From positions 353,060 through 417,059 of the forward strand of contig ML213519.1 of assembly GCA_004369045.1 (NCBI GenBank): DNA of 64,000 nucleotides, in the 5' to 3' direction. The notes beneath the pieces are model-generated. The model saw only the letters and a list, made by a program, of their open reading frames with translations, did no database searches and was not told the origin of the DNA. Every line of letters starts with the position of its first letter. Within the stretch, counting starts at the first letter, position 1. Source of the DNA: Heliocybe sulcata (taxonomy: Eukaryota; Basidiomycota; Agaricomycetes; Gloeophyllales; Gloeophyllaceae). Position numbers and translations under genes: made by a program. Shown piece after piece: positions 21,928 to 34,871 of this stretch.

Positions 21928-24900
21928 ATGACTGACGGTACTCGGTATGCATATTGCTCAACTCGAGTGTTTTCTATGAAGTTTATTTCGATGTCAGACT
22001 GCGGCAGTCGTGGTATAACGCGCTCTCTCAATCCGAGGAATACTTTCGGACACTACTGAAATCGTCTGCATCTCCGGAATGGAAACGGATAGTGACGACT
22101 GCCGATAGTTCCTCGCAGAGAGGGAAGGGGAAGGCGCGCGCCTCCGCGACCCCAGAACTTTCAGACGTGATCGTGCATCGAAGGGCACCCAAGTCGGGAG
22201 ATGTCGTGTACAGAGCCGTCCTGGACGTATCGACTGGCGAAGACCCTGTTCTGTTGGATCCATGGAAGTCGGTGCTCGTCACGCCAGAGCTGAAGAAAGA
22301 ATGGGACCCTGCGGTCGAGGGTGCTCAGCTGCTCGAGATGTTGGACCCCACTACGAGGGTCTCGAAGACAAACTTTACGATTGGGTGGCCTGCAAAGTGA
22401 GTGGCTCAGAATTCTCCTCGGGCATGCCATGACAAGGTTACAGCCCTAGGGATGCGGTCACCATTTCACGAACATTCAATGATGCCACAACTCTTATGGA
22501 CATATCCACTTCACTCCCTCGCTCCATCGACGAACCCGCGTATCTGAGACCATCACCCCCGTACGTGCGGTCGGATGTTAAACGTGAATGGCTGGAGGTA
22601 TCATTCTTTTTGCTTTGCTGACTGCATTACTCGCAGTGTTCGCATGGTGTATTCAACACATCCAGTCTTCGCCCCAGCCGGGTACTGCAGCAGAAACCAA
22701 GCCAGCACCAGGTCGATTACGTATAACCTGCTTCTGGCAGCATGACTTCAAAGCACTCTGGACCTTTGGATCGGCCTCGGGACTCTCGCAGCAGCTCGCC
22801 GCTATGGTGCTCGGCTTGTATAAAACGGTACAGAACCGAGGGGCACGCGTTCCGTTATTGCTAGGTTACGGGAACGGCGTATCTCTCGAGCGCATCAGAT
22901 TCGACATCGGCCGAGAGGCTCTGACTGTTGAGTACTCGATCGTGCCGGAGGAGGAAGACCATGGTGCACAGTCAGCGGACATGACTCAGAGTCTTGACCT
23001 CCATTCACTAAAGGAACATCGACGGCTTCTACGCTCCATCGAATGCGCCCTTCCGGCGTCACAGGGCTGGGACGTCCAGCTTACTACGAAGGCTTCGTCC
23101 GAGAAAGTCGGGCAGCTCCCATGGAACGCGCAGGCAGTTCGTGACGGCCCGCACAGAGCAGGCGCAAGTCAACCTCCCGAGAACGAGAAATTCTTGGTGC
23201 GAGTGCAGCACAGCTCTCTGCCGGACGATCACTCGGTGCTGAAAGTGCGAGTGGTCATCGAGATTTCTGGGCCTTCCCGTGGACTTCGGCTGAACGGCGT
23301 TCCCAAGCCGATCGAGGAGGTTGAGGAACGAGATCCGTCTTCATACTTCATGTCTCAGCAGATCCTGCAGGACGCCACCAGTACGGCTGATCTGAGCTTC
23401 CATACTGCCTCGACCAGTAGCACCGCAGCTGAGAGCGCAGCGTCAAGTTCGCGCACCACTATGAGACCTAGTCTCAATCGTACACCAACTGAGAGGACGG
23501 CTCCAGCGGAGAAGGCGATCTCGTCCCAAGTCAGACGCAAATATATATATTTCTCCTCGCTGCTGCAGGAGCCGGAGGCAAAATGGAAGCGAAGTAAGCA
23601 CACCCAGAGTAGGGTCATCGACTTAAGCTAATTCTTCTTCAGCTACGGATGGTCGTGGTGTGGAAGTCACGCAACTAGACTCCATAGATCCAACTCTGGT
23701 GGTATATCGCGCCGAAGCCACCTTTGTAGGAGTTGGGCTATGGGACCTGTTTGGGGCGATTGTCACTCCTGGAGCTCGAATCTATTGGGATAAGCAACAC
23801 GAGGATGCGGTGCTCCTGGAAGACGTGAACGAGCTCAGCGAGTTATGGCATGTCAAGACGAAACCTGCATGGCCAGTGAAGTAGGTGGAAGTACTTCATT
23901 CATGTTTCCCTTATTCTCAAATTTTAGACCATTAGTGGCCGAGATTCTGTCTTATTGAGGACCGTTTACAAGGCGCCTACTACCATACACGTCTTCGCCT
24001 TCTCGGCCGACAACCTTCACCTGTTCCCCAACGTCCCCTCTGTCGATCCTAACGTTATCCGCACGCAAGTCGACTTACAAGGCTGGTCAATTGAGGCCCT
24101 TTCACCAACCACAACTCTTGTGACTCTGCTTGAACAATCGGATCCCAAGGGTTGGTCTAATAAGGCGTCCATCCCCCAGCAAATGATCACCTCCCTCGCC
24201 GGCGTTGGCGAATTCGCAATCAAATGTGGAGGTCCACCAGCTGCAACACGGCTTGCTGGTGCCAAGGCGAATGATATTCGGTATGACCATGAGCGTGGCA
24301 ACTTTCGCATCGAGTACGAGGTCTCCGAAAGCCGTAGAGTAACTGGTGACTCGGCATCGTTGAACTCTGGTTCCAGCCGCGATGCACCTTCCACAAGCAT
24401 ACCGTTACCTGTCGTTGAATGCGAGATCAGGTGCGATATGGACACCTGGGCACCATCTCTGGATATCGTCGTCGATCCACCGCCACAATCCATATCATGT
24501 CTGCGCCGCCACCGCCTGTCCACAAATGGGGGAGGCCTATGGCTGACGATATCCCATGATGCTGTGTTTGCCAGCGACGAGCGGATACTTGTCATTATCC
24601 GCAAAGGCCCTGGCAAGGACAAAGGCGTCGTGATGCTGAATGGAGCAAAAGTTAATGTGGACCTTGAGGAGCTGCCGGAGAACGAGGTCAAGTCCCTGCA
24701 GAAGCAGAAGCGTGTTAAGCCTGCGCGCATTCCTTTGGACCAGCCTCCAGTAATGGGTGTTATCCGAAGACGGAGGGCGGAATGGGAAGGTGACGGAGAA
24801 GGTGCGTCCCAGAATGGGGATGAGAACCAGTCTCCATCGCCGTCAAGCGCGACCTTTACATCGGCACCGAAGTTTCCTAGTCCTCTTGCGAGGTTCTTTA

Positions 24901-27441
24901 CTATGGCTGTTGAACAGGCAACTACGACAACGCAGCAGGCAGTTGCTGCCATGTCGCCTGCAACCGCGGCCGGAACCGAGTCAATGCCGTCCTCGTCTAA
25001 ACACCCGATGGAGCATGCACTGGAAGCACTATCTCACGTTCAAAACTACTATTCCACTCCCTCTGTTGATGGATGGACACTTGTTAGCGAGAAGGGTTTC
25101 CCTGTTCATCGCAAGCTCATATCAGACATCTCGACCAATATCCCAGTCCACATGGGTGAGAAGGTCATTGAGGGCGTGTCGGCCGAGGAATTGGCGGCGG
25201 TCATCACTAGCTACGGATGCCGTAAACAGTGGGACGACCGATTCGACTCTGTCGTTGTCTTCGAAGAATATGGCGCTCGGTGTCATACTGCCTTCATGGT
25301 TACAAAGGGCGGCTTCCCATTCCGCGACAGGGGTTTTTATGTGGCCTCAGTCCTTGCACGTACTCGCCCTAGGATGCCTGTTTCACCGTCATTGTCTCGT
25401 CGCAATTCCGGCATTGAAGCTGAGCAGGAGAGTCGAGCCGCCGTGCTGTGCGTCACAACCTCTTTCAGTGCCGACTCCGTAGCATCATTCTCACCTTCGA
25501 AATACAATCCGTACAACCTCCCGATTGGTCGATTCTTCCTTGATGCCTGGATATTGGAGACCCTGGACCCTTATGCAGAAGAGAACTACGCTATCCCTTC
25601 GACGATGTGCACCCGGCTTGTTGCCGCTGATTACGCGGGCTCTATTCCTGCTGCTGTCAACTCTATGATCAACGGAATGCTGCCCAGGTCTATTCTTGCA
25701 TTGGAGACCTATATGAAGGGGATATCGCCTATTCCTTTTACTCGAATGCCCCGCGCAGGTTTATTTGTCTCTGAAGAGAAGAAAGACGAGCCTTTCCAGG
25801 AGAGCTCTTGGGCATTTGTGCGTCGGGACAGCAACCGAACACTGGTCACAGCCGAGTATACCCCAGATGAATTTGTGTTCAGGAGTGTGGTGACACTCTC
25901 GCTTGGCCGTCTCGTGTCCTCCCGCGACAGTGATGGCGCGGAGGACAGGACGCCGAGGCCTAGTCGAATACGGGCCAGTCCTTTGCCAGAGATTAGGCAC
26001 GGCTCACACAAGTCTGAGGACTTCACCAAATCAAACGGGTCTTTATCCAGCACCACGCGGTCCCAACGTGACGGTTCACGGTCTCGGGAGACGCTCAGAG
26101 CTTCAAGTTCTGCTTTCAATCTGAGGAGCGCAATGAAGGCACCCAGTGACTTCCTGCTGGCCGAAATCATCGTCGATACCAAGACATATCCCAAAGGCTA
26201 TCATGTTCGGCTTAGATCCAGTATCAAGGATCCGAAGAAGAAATACATCTCTCGATCGCCCGATAACGAAGACGGCGCGTCGCAACACGATGTCGTCCCG
26301 GTTACGACCACTGCCCATGTCTTACCTCCGTCACCTCTTTATTCCGCAGGCCTGAATGCGGAACGACCCCCGCAGCATCTGGTCCGTTTGACCATTCCTA
26401 CGGCTCAGTATGAGGTTTCAACGATACAAGATCCGCTGACGGGCGAGACCCGTACTGCTCCGCCCAAGCCTCAGTGGTTGCTTGATCTCGAAGAGAAAGG
26501 TGCGGTTTGGAATATCGAGATCCGTCCGGCCAGCGCTACTGGCAAGCGCGATGGTATGACTGTGCTTGTGAACGACGTGAACGTGCCAACTGCAAGCGAG
26601 AAGGAGTCGCTGACGAGCCTGGGGAGGGATGAATTGCAGAATAGCCGCATTTCGAAGATGAATATGCTTGTCAGGTGAGATTAAACTCACATGGGCGTAT
26701 ACGTAAATGTTCTTATAGACTATTGCATACAGAACTTCCGAAGCCGCAGATCAGATCCCGGAGGCGCTTCGACAACCGGTTGCGGTCTCGGAGCACTTGT
26801 ATGAAGCCGCTATTCTCGAGTCTCTGAACGCCCCAGAGCAGAGTGGTGGCCACACAGGAGATGCCAACTCTAAGCCGGAAGCCAACCAAGATACCGGTGC
26901 CAGCGCGAACGTGAGTCTCGGTCTTTAGAAACACGTGTGTGGGGAAGTTATGACATATATTGGGTCCTTGCAGATACCTCACGGGAACCCTGCACCGGAA
27001 GGTGACATATCGCTCCCTGCTGCAGGCGGGGGTCTGCTGGGCTTCTTGAATTCTTATCCTAATCCGCTAGCGCGATTCACTTCGTCGGTATCGCGGACGA
27101 GTCTGCCAGAGTCGCCGTCTTCGACGTCGTTGCCCGAGGTACGCAAGGTGCCTTCTGGGGGGCTGGTTGAAGTGGCGAGGCCCTTGGGGCTGACGACGGT
27201 GAGGAGCACTGCGGGGAGGACATACCCGCTGTCCACGTTGTTGGCGGTCGCGCTCATCGCCTTTCTGCTGGGATCTTTTCTGCGATCGTTGTTGTCCCCA
27301 GCGGACTTCATATATGTGGTGACAGACATGAAGGACGTGGACGACTCTACTGTGGGGTGGAGAGAGATTCGACGGCTTCTCGAAATCAAATACCTGATAG
27401 GAGGGTGGGACTTCCAGATTGCTGTAGTTCGACGACATTGA
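21928..27441 (+). CDS. Large protein with three START-like modules and C-terminal membrane anchor
   Basis: Eight exons, 21928-21944, 21998-22396, 22444-22583, 22637-23593, 23643-23880, 23936-26674, 26733-26910 and 26974-27441, sum to 5136 nt (1711 aa). Exon 1 is only 17 nt. START-like lipid-binding modules can be read at about residues 10-190 (LDPWKSVLVTPELKKEWD, NFTIGWPANPRDAV), 505-650 (VVYRAEATFVGVGLWDL, PAWPVNGRDSVLLRT) and 960-1205 (DGWTLVSEKGFPVHRK, KQWDDRFDSVVVFEE). A hydrophobic helix at about 1640-1660 (LLAVALIAFLLGSFL) should anchor it in a membrane. START domains carry sterols or phospholipids, so a role in lipid transfer at membrane contacts is likely; ligand and location are inferred. 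Confidence 0.9.
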
Positions 27442-28046
27442 GTGGCCGGAGGGCTGCTAACAGATAGCCTATACTCCAGTAATGTTAATCTCTACATCCG
27501 CGTTTGCTATCGATTTATATAGTATAATGTCGTGCTGGAGGTGCATCTAATGTGTATATTGTGGCTTGACGAGGCGGGGAGACGGAAGTTTATCTGCTGG
27601 CGGGGGGACGCCACAGGAAGCCAAACTCAGCCCGCCGTTTGCCGCGTGTAATTCATACGAGTCCGAGCGCTCCGAGCGATTCCCAGCTGGGCCTCTCCAG
27701 TTGGCAGCTCCTCGGGTCGCCCTCCACCGTCGCTGTCCTTCCCTCTCTCCTCAACTACTACCGCCCGCCGTTGTTGACGACGTCTCCGCCCCGTTCACAA
27801 CGCCTGCTCCGTTGCGCAGCCCCGTCTGCACAGCTAGCGCCGACTCCGACGACCAGACACAGCCGCTGCCCGTATTTTTATCGGTGTCCACGTACCAAAC
27901 TCTAAACCCTCTCGCTGTTATCTGTCCGATTCTCCTTGATTGGGCCTGCGCGGCACTTGCAACGTTTATTGCGCGGAATTCCCTCCGTTCCTTCCCCATA
28001 CACCTCGATTCCACGCGCTCTGTGATCTTGCCTCCGTTGTCTAGCC
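27442..28046. other. intergenic, promoter of the LUFS-domain gene
   Basis: A 200-codon open frame crosses this stretch and runs into exon 1 of the next gene in a different frame. It has no domain or splice support and is taken as chance. Confidence 0.45.
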
Positions 28047-30636
28047 ATGAGCTCTGCGACGCCGTCAGGCTCGTCCCGCCCATCCCATCCCGATGCATCG
28101 CCGGATCCTCCCTTGTCCTGGGAGGGCGAAAAGATGTCCGTCCTGACACCCCTTCTCTGCCTTTGCCGCGCTGAGTTCAGCTTCACCTAGGTTCAACATT
28201 TACATATACGATTATTGTACGAAGAGAGGCTTCCTGAAGACTGCGCATGAGTTGAGGATGGAGGCTGACTTGCACGACGATGCTGCTCCGCCCATAAATG
28301 CCAAGCAGGGTCTATTGTTTGAGTGCGCGGCACTCTTCTCCGTTGTATACACTGACCTAACCCATGGCACAGATGGTGGAGCGTGTTTTGGCAGCTGTTT
28401 GGTGCGAAAAGCCAGGGAAATGGGTCCGAGGATGCTCTGCTATACACACAAGTGAGTCACATGTTCATTTGTTCGTATACCATCGTTCACAGCCATGGTC
28501 TCGGAAGCATCAGCAACAACAGGCAGCCCAACGAGATCGCAGACCGATGAACCCCAACGCTGCGCCACAACAGCGACTTCCTAACGGTCATTCTGCCCCA
28601 CGGCCTCCAGTGGCTCTCGTCCCGAACGGACCCATGGCGAATGGTGCGGTGCCCGGGTCGTTACCAGCTGGCCAAGGACCTCAACCAGGACCCTTCAACG
28701 GCGCCAACAACCAGATGAATGGTATGACAAACGGCACGACAGCCGCTGCCCCGTCTCCAGCCCAGTCGGGCACTTTTACTGCCATGGTGCCCAACCCGCG
28801 ACCTATGAACGCTCAGCAACGTGGCCCTAACGGTGTCGTCCCCTTCCAGTCACCGACAATGGCACATTCACCGCAGAATCCTGGTCAACAGCACCAGGCT
28901 GGGCCGATGAACCAGATGGGCACGCCGCAAATGGCCCACATGAACCGGGGCGGGATGCTTCCTCCTAACGGCAGTCAGGGTGGCATGCCGAATTCTGCTC
29001 ATCACACGCCACAGCCTTCCTTTCGCTCTCCCTCCCGACCTTCCACTCCTGGGCAGAATTCCATAACGCATGCCAGTCCGTCTCTAGCGAATCGTCCTAA
29101 CCCAGGTAACTTGGCTGGTTCGGACATGCGTCAGGTTGACGCCATCAACGCCGAGTTGCGAACGATCCAACCATCGTTGATGCATCAAATAAAGCAGGAG
29201 ACTGGTCTGGCGGATAAGGATCCTCAGCAGTTTACCATAGAGGAGAAGGTGTGCCTGCTTTTCTGTAGCTGTTGGTCTTGTAGCACTGACGGCTATTCAG
29301 CAACGGATTATCACATCATATCGGCAAAAGCGCGCTCAGAAGCCACCAGGGCAGCCAAATGCTGTCGCGGGCCCTTCTGGGACACCCATGATGCATCCGA
29401 ACGCGCCCCGAATTCAGCCCAACCAACAGCAGCCTGGCCAGGGTCCACCATTGGCACACGGACAGCAGCGTGCGATCAAGCGTAACAGTACATCGCCTGC
29501 CGATGAGGTACGGCGGCATTTTAGACAGAGTTTAATGACATTAACCTAAGTGGCTGATAGGATGCGATGTCGAGAACGGACTCGTCCCCACCCGATAGGA
29601 AGAGAATCCGCCGCTCGCCCAACGCTGAGCAGCAACAGCAACAGCCAGGACAACAACAGGGGCAACATTCTATGGTGCCCTTCCCTCATGCGGTTCCGCA
29701 ACCTGGCGGCCCTTCTGGTCCCCACAATATGCCCAACGGTGGCATGATCCGGGCGCCACAAATTGGCGGGCCGCCTATGGGTAATTTTGCGGGGCAGCCT
29801 GGGATGCAGAACATGGGGAACAATCCGGGGATGAACATGGGCATGGGTCAGATGGCGGGAGCGATGAATGCGATGAGCCCCGGGATGATGAATCACCAAG
29901 GGCAGGGAGGCATGATGAACCCAGGGGGCAATCCGGTAAGATGCACAGTCTCCCGGTCATTATGGGCTACCGTAACATCTTATGTCTGCAGGCGTATGCG
30001 TACAGGCAGTCGATGGTTAACATGCACCAGAAGAATCTACCGCCCGGCGGTTTAAATCTGCTGCAGAATCAGAATACGTCTTCCCCACAGTCTGGCGACG
30101 GAGGTTTCAACCCGGATGGGTCGCAACGACCGCAAGGCTTCCCTGGTGGTGTTCCGGCAAACCGTATGCCTGGTCCTAAGATGGGAGGGATGCCACCACC
30201 GCCCTCGCCAGCGATGAACGGCATGACCAAGGGTCCCACGGGAGGGCCCAAGCAAGAGGGGGGAAGTGAGCAAGGTGGTGTGAACGGTCCTGCAAGCGGG
30301 TCGCCACGCAATGCCGCAGGGGGCGTGCAGAACCAGCAACAGCCAAACCAGGGCCAGCCATCGACGGCACCAGCGACGCCAGCTGGGAACGGCCTTACGA
30401 CGCCTTCCCCGGCACAAATCATCGGTACGGCAGCGCCGGGGCTGAACACGTCGACGAATGCGGCAGACTCTATCACTGGCCTCTTCGACGATAACTTTAT
30501 GGTAGGGATGGGCAACGGCGGTTTTGACCTGGACCCGTCGCAGCTGTTTGGGTTACGGGAGACGGATATCAACTTTGAGCGCGATTTTGGGCAGTGGTTC
30601 AACCCGGATGATGTCGCGTTGGACATGACCAAGTAG
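28047..30636 (+). CDS. LUFS/LisH-domain transcriptional regulator (Flo8/SSDP-like)
   Basis: Seven exons, 28047-28135, 28191-28322, 28373-28451, 28493-29248, 29301-29507, 29561-29935 and 29992-30636, sum to 2283 nt (760 aa). Residues ~30-100 form the LUFS domain with an embedded LisH: NIYIYDYCTKRGFLK, TAHELRMEADL, LLFEWWSVFWQLFGAK, then EDALLYTQ. The domain is shared by LEUNIG, yeast Flo8 and animal SSDP. The remaining 650 residues are low-complexity, rich in Pro, Gly, Asn, Gln and Met, with a basic patch (SPPDRKRIRRSPN) that may be a nuclear signal. The C-terminus is acidic (LFGLRETDINFERDF) and could be an activation segment. Flo8 acts downstream of PKA in filamentation; the same role here is inference. 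Confidence 0.9.
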
Positions 30637-31856
30637 GGCTGGTGAGGGACTTTGTCGACATGTGCTTGGGCTTCCGCGGACGGTCTTCCTCTTCTCTCCT
30701 CTGTCTAATTACATCGTTCTCGGCTATTCCAGTCTTCTGGTGTTCTTCATCTCGTATGCCCTACGATCCCTGCTCTGGCGCTCATTTTGCTCGTTATAAT
30801 TTTGGATGTGACTGTTGTCTTTGTATTTATTTAAAAGGCTGGAATAGCCATGCATCTTTAGCTAGTACTATATTGCATAGTTCTCCGTTTTCTAGGTCGA
30901 TATTGTGTTCTCTCTATCCACGTTGCAGTTCTTCGCCTCTGCTCTGTTGTGCAGTTTCTGTCGTTGTTTGTTCTACTCTATCTTGTCACTCGTGTATGAT
31001 GCTTTGAATCTTAATATCTGGAAAGGATATATGTGAGTCTCCGGTGGTTGGAATAAATCGTCGTTTGGAAGGTACCTCACAATCCAGCTGGTGATCGCTG
31101 TGACCTGTGCAGGCGTACCTCTCAAACGACATCTACTCAAGATAATTGACTTGGAAAGAACAGAATGTTGGGATGCCTATGGGTATATTTGATAGAACAT
31201 CCAGCAAAGCTTACAAAAGACGGAGTCGGGGGGCCAGTCAAAGACAGACTGAACGTCAACTTGAAGCTCAGCCAATCGGCACTGGGCGCTTAGCTGACCG
31301 GTAGGAAGTTGTGGCGGCGCTCTTGGTCCTGTGTACTAGGCTGTCTTCCGCGTGCCACAGCGTGCCACCACGGGTTGCCTCGAACCTACCCATCACCATG
31401 TCAGGGGAGGTGATGCTGAACGCTTTTTGTCCTGATCTTCGGAGAGGTATCGTGTCCGAGCGACATCTCGATGGGTCCAGAGGGCATTCAGGGGCATCCC
31501 GAGGTGCAGCGCGGTGGAGTGATCGAGAAAGCACACAACGAACATATGTTCCGGCTGCTGACAGAGCAGGAGTTGTGAGACGATCAAGTGTTGTATTTAT
31601 GCATACCGTCTTGTGAGTGACACCGTAGTTGCAGTTGAAGGTTACAGCCGTTCCATCCTGCGGGACCGTTTGCCGTAATGACCGAAATTGTGCGGTCGTT
31701 CGGCCGCACATGTAGAACTCATGGTGCTCCTGTCTTCCACAAGGAAATATGATCCACGGTTGACGCGCAGCCATGTGATTATGCAGCAGCAGCAATAAGT
31801 ACAGCGTAGAATAGCGAATAAGTATAGAGTACGTAGCAGGATAGACCACCACGACA
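30637..31856. other. intergenic between convergent genes
   Basis: 3' flanks of two converging genes, 1.2 kb. The first 400 bases are T-rich. Open frames here lack any domain. No gene is called. Confidence 0.5.
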
Positions 31857-34800
31857 TTACGATAACGTCCGCGACTCCTTATCATCAAGCCCTGGAGTAG
31901 AAGTTGCTTCAGGCAGACTCGGCAAGGACCTATGGCCCTCACCGATCTTCCGCCGCTTCTCCCCAACCTGCCAAATGACATCCTTGAGCTCCTGAACGAC
32001 ATCACCCCCAGGGCCCCACTGGTCTGCGGTCGGCGACTCCTGGGCCTCGTCGACACTCGACGGGCGGAGGTACAGACTCCCAGCCTTCTCCCGGCGCTCC
32101 TTCATCAGCCGTATCCTCTCCTCCCTCGAGAGCTTCGACTTCTCTCTCGTAAACGCCGCGCGGTCCACCGAGTCGCTCTCGTATACCTGCTCGATCCCCG
32201 GCGGAGGCAGGTGCTGCGAGGACGTCCCGAGGAGTAAATGCGAAGTCACGTCGTCCAGAGCGTCTTCCCTCCCCAGCGTCTCAGGGTCGACCACCGCAAC
32301 AAGTTCCGCAGACCCCGGAGGCACCAGGGGCGTCATAGAGTCATGCTTGTCCGACTCATCGCTCCCGACATCGGGTCCGAGAGCTGGCAGATCATCAGCC
32401 TCATCGCTTTCCTCCGCACGCGCCGGACGGCGCGGAGTAAGCAGATCAAGGAGACGTTCGCGGCCTCGCTCACACTCCCGCAGAGCAAGTCCCAGTTCCC
32501 GCCGCAGTCGCTCATAAGCTTCCAGCGCAGGCGGCAACTGTCCAGGCACCTCCGTCTCCTCTTCGCTCTGAACCTGAGGCTCCACAGCTCTCAGCGAGAC
32601 CATGCACTCCTCCAGATGCACCCTCGCGTCGCCGAGAGCAGTCGAGATCGTCTCAGCATGCGTCGCAAATCTTGTCAGCTGGCTCGGCATCGGCGCAAAC
32701 GACGGGACCGCTAGTAAATCCTCCATAACCATCGCAGTCCGCTCCTTCTCCGCCTGCGCCCTCGACTTCCTCGGCGTGTCCTCTAAGCTCACAACACGTG
32801 AGTGCGTACTAAGGGGCGTCATACTGCCGTCCCTCGCCCTCCTGTCATACGTCTGCTGCAAAGCCTCCCCTAGCCTCTCGCTCGCGTCCTCAAACGTGCT
32901 CTTCAGGAGGCTCACCACACTCTTGACGTCCTCCCAATACGCCTCGTCCTCATCCTGGAACCGCAGCGCCAGCAGGTGCGCGCATGCATACCGTTTCGCG
33001 GCAAGTGCGTTCTGCAGCGACGTATGGATCGATGTCAAAGAAAGCGGATGGCGAGCAGCCGGCATGAGCGTGTACCGCGAGCCAGCCGGGAGTGACGTCG
33101 ATAAACTGGCCATAGAACGGCGCTTGGTAAGGGACGTCGTCCGCCGCCGGGGCTCAGGCTGCAGCTGCGCTTGGTAGCGGGGCGATAGCGGCGAAGGTGG
33201 GGCAGAAGGAGGCGGGGTGGACATTGCAATCATGGAGTTGATACCCCCCGCTCTCCGCCTCCGCCTCAAGCCCAAAGCATCCTTACCAAAGTACTCGTCA
33301 CCAAGCTCAGCCTCCCCATCCGCCTCCACCTCCGCATTCCCTTCCTGCCCATCTTCTTCCACAACGTTGCCCAACGACGGCGTGGCGGGGGCACTGGCCG
33401 GCGGCTGCAGGATCGCCGACAGATCCGAGCGCCTTTTCTCCTTTCTTCTATCCTTGCCCGAGAAAGCAAGGGACGTGTACGACCCGTTCCACGTCGCGCG
33501 CTTGTTCTCTTTCTCCTCCTCGATGTCCGACCTCAGCGTGCGATCCGGGAAAGAGGTCGGTCGGCCGGACGACGAACCAGTGAAGGTCTGCCGGAGAGGT
33601 GATGCCGAGGGCGAGGGCGGCGCGTACATCTCCGAAAGCTGCGAGAGCGAGGTCGGACACGTGACGGCGGACAATAGTTGGCGGATGTTGTCACACTGGT
33701 TCGTCGTGGTGTGCAGTGTCGTTTGGAGGGAGATGCGTAAGGGCGAGGTAGGGCTCGAAGGCGAGGCTGGGCTGCAGTAGGTACTTGATCACCGTCGCAA
33801 AGTCAATGTATGCGCGTAGACGAGGGGAGTGAGCCTCACCTGTTCTCGTATCTCTTTTCGTCCAGCTCGACAATACTAAAGACTTCGTTGACTGCCGTAT
33901 CCCATGCATTTCCGGCGTGTATTAATTCATGCAACATATCTAAAGCCTGTATGCCCAGTGAGCACACATAGAGGGCGCCCCGAGTCAACGTACAATTGAG
34001 CTGGGGTCTTGACGAGACTTGAAGGCCATCTGGCCACGTTCGTATGCGAAGTACAGTGCTGCGGAGAGCAGTAAAACAGCGATGCCGTAGGCGTCAACTA
34101 AAGCCAGAACAGCGGCGGCCGCGACTAAGGAGGGCGGCAGGTAGGCAGAGTTGAGAGCAGCGACGGCAACAGAGTCGGAATTAGGTGCAGGAGCAGAGGG
34201 AGTTGGGGCATCGGTGATGTCGATTGCGCCTTCGTCTTCGCTGGTCTCCCGGCTGCTACGGAGGTGCCCAGGGACATGAAGGGTGTCTTGTGCGTTCCGA
34301 CGGGCGCAGGATGGGGCAGGGAGGGAGGACGATAGTAGGTTGGACGAGATGACGTCGTACTTGAATTGCTCCTCGAAGCGAGACTGGGGAGCTGTGCGTA
34401 GTGAAGACAACATCTCCCGAATGAGCTGAAGAGGGTAGGTCAGTATGGCGGGACATGATCGCCTATTTCAGAGGACGCGAGGCACAAGTCCCCAGGGATT
34501 TCAGACCTCACTCGAGGTTAATATGAGCACGAGTATAACAATGCCGTTATCGGAGGTATTGAAGGCCGTCGCGCGATTCCGACGGCTCGCTTGCTCTCTG
34601 GTATCATGGCGAAACGGTTGAAGTGCGTTACTCACAGTAAATGCCTCCAACATCACCGGGGGCATCCAGTCCAATTCGTTTTCGTCCTCTTCGCCGGCAT
34701 TATCGTCTATGTCTTCGCCCAAGACGCTGCCAAGCTCGGAATTGCCTCCGGGCATGGTAGTCACCTCCCCCATTTCTGGTACGAGTTAGACCGGACTTCC

Positions 34801-34871
34801 AGACCACAATCACAGCGCTCACCTCGTAGATACTCCTTCAGAGGGTGATCTTCAAATAGAGCTTGGGCCAT
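31857..34871 (-). CDS. Membrane protein resembling Inp2/vezatin (myosin-binding)
   Basis: Five exons, 34871-34823, 34775-34636, 34425-33994, 33946-33840 and 33783-31857, sum to 2655 nt (884 aa). The N-terminus is acidic (MAQALFEDHPLKEYL, NAGEEDENELDWMPP). A paired hydrophobic stretch at about residues 150-190 (SLVAAAAVLALVDAYG, IAVLLLSAALYFAYE) follows FEEQFKYDVISSNLL. Helical segments come next (ALDMLHELIHAGNAW, LQTTLHTTTNQCDNI), then a long Ser/Glu-rich region with coiled-coil potential (AYERLRRELGLALRE). This order fits the fungal myosin-binding family that includes yeast Inp2, the peroxisomal receptor for the myosin Myo2, and animal vezatin. I infer the family from layout and a few motifs, so function is tentative. 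Intron 2 is long (210 nt). Confidence 0.72.

Noticed and set aside
27566-28174. 202-codon plus-strand frame before the LUFS gene
   Set aside because: It runs into exon 1 in a different frame, and exon 1 has a strong, phase-consistent link to the LisH exon.
31268-32056. 262-codon minus-strand frame
   Set aside because: It overlaps the end of the 884-aa protein in another frame and has no recognisable domain.
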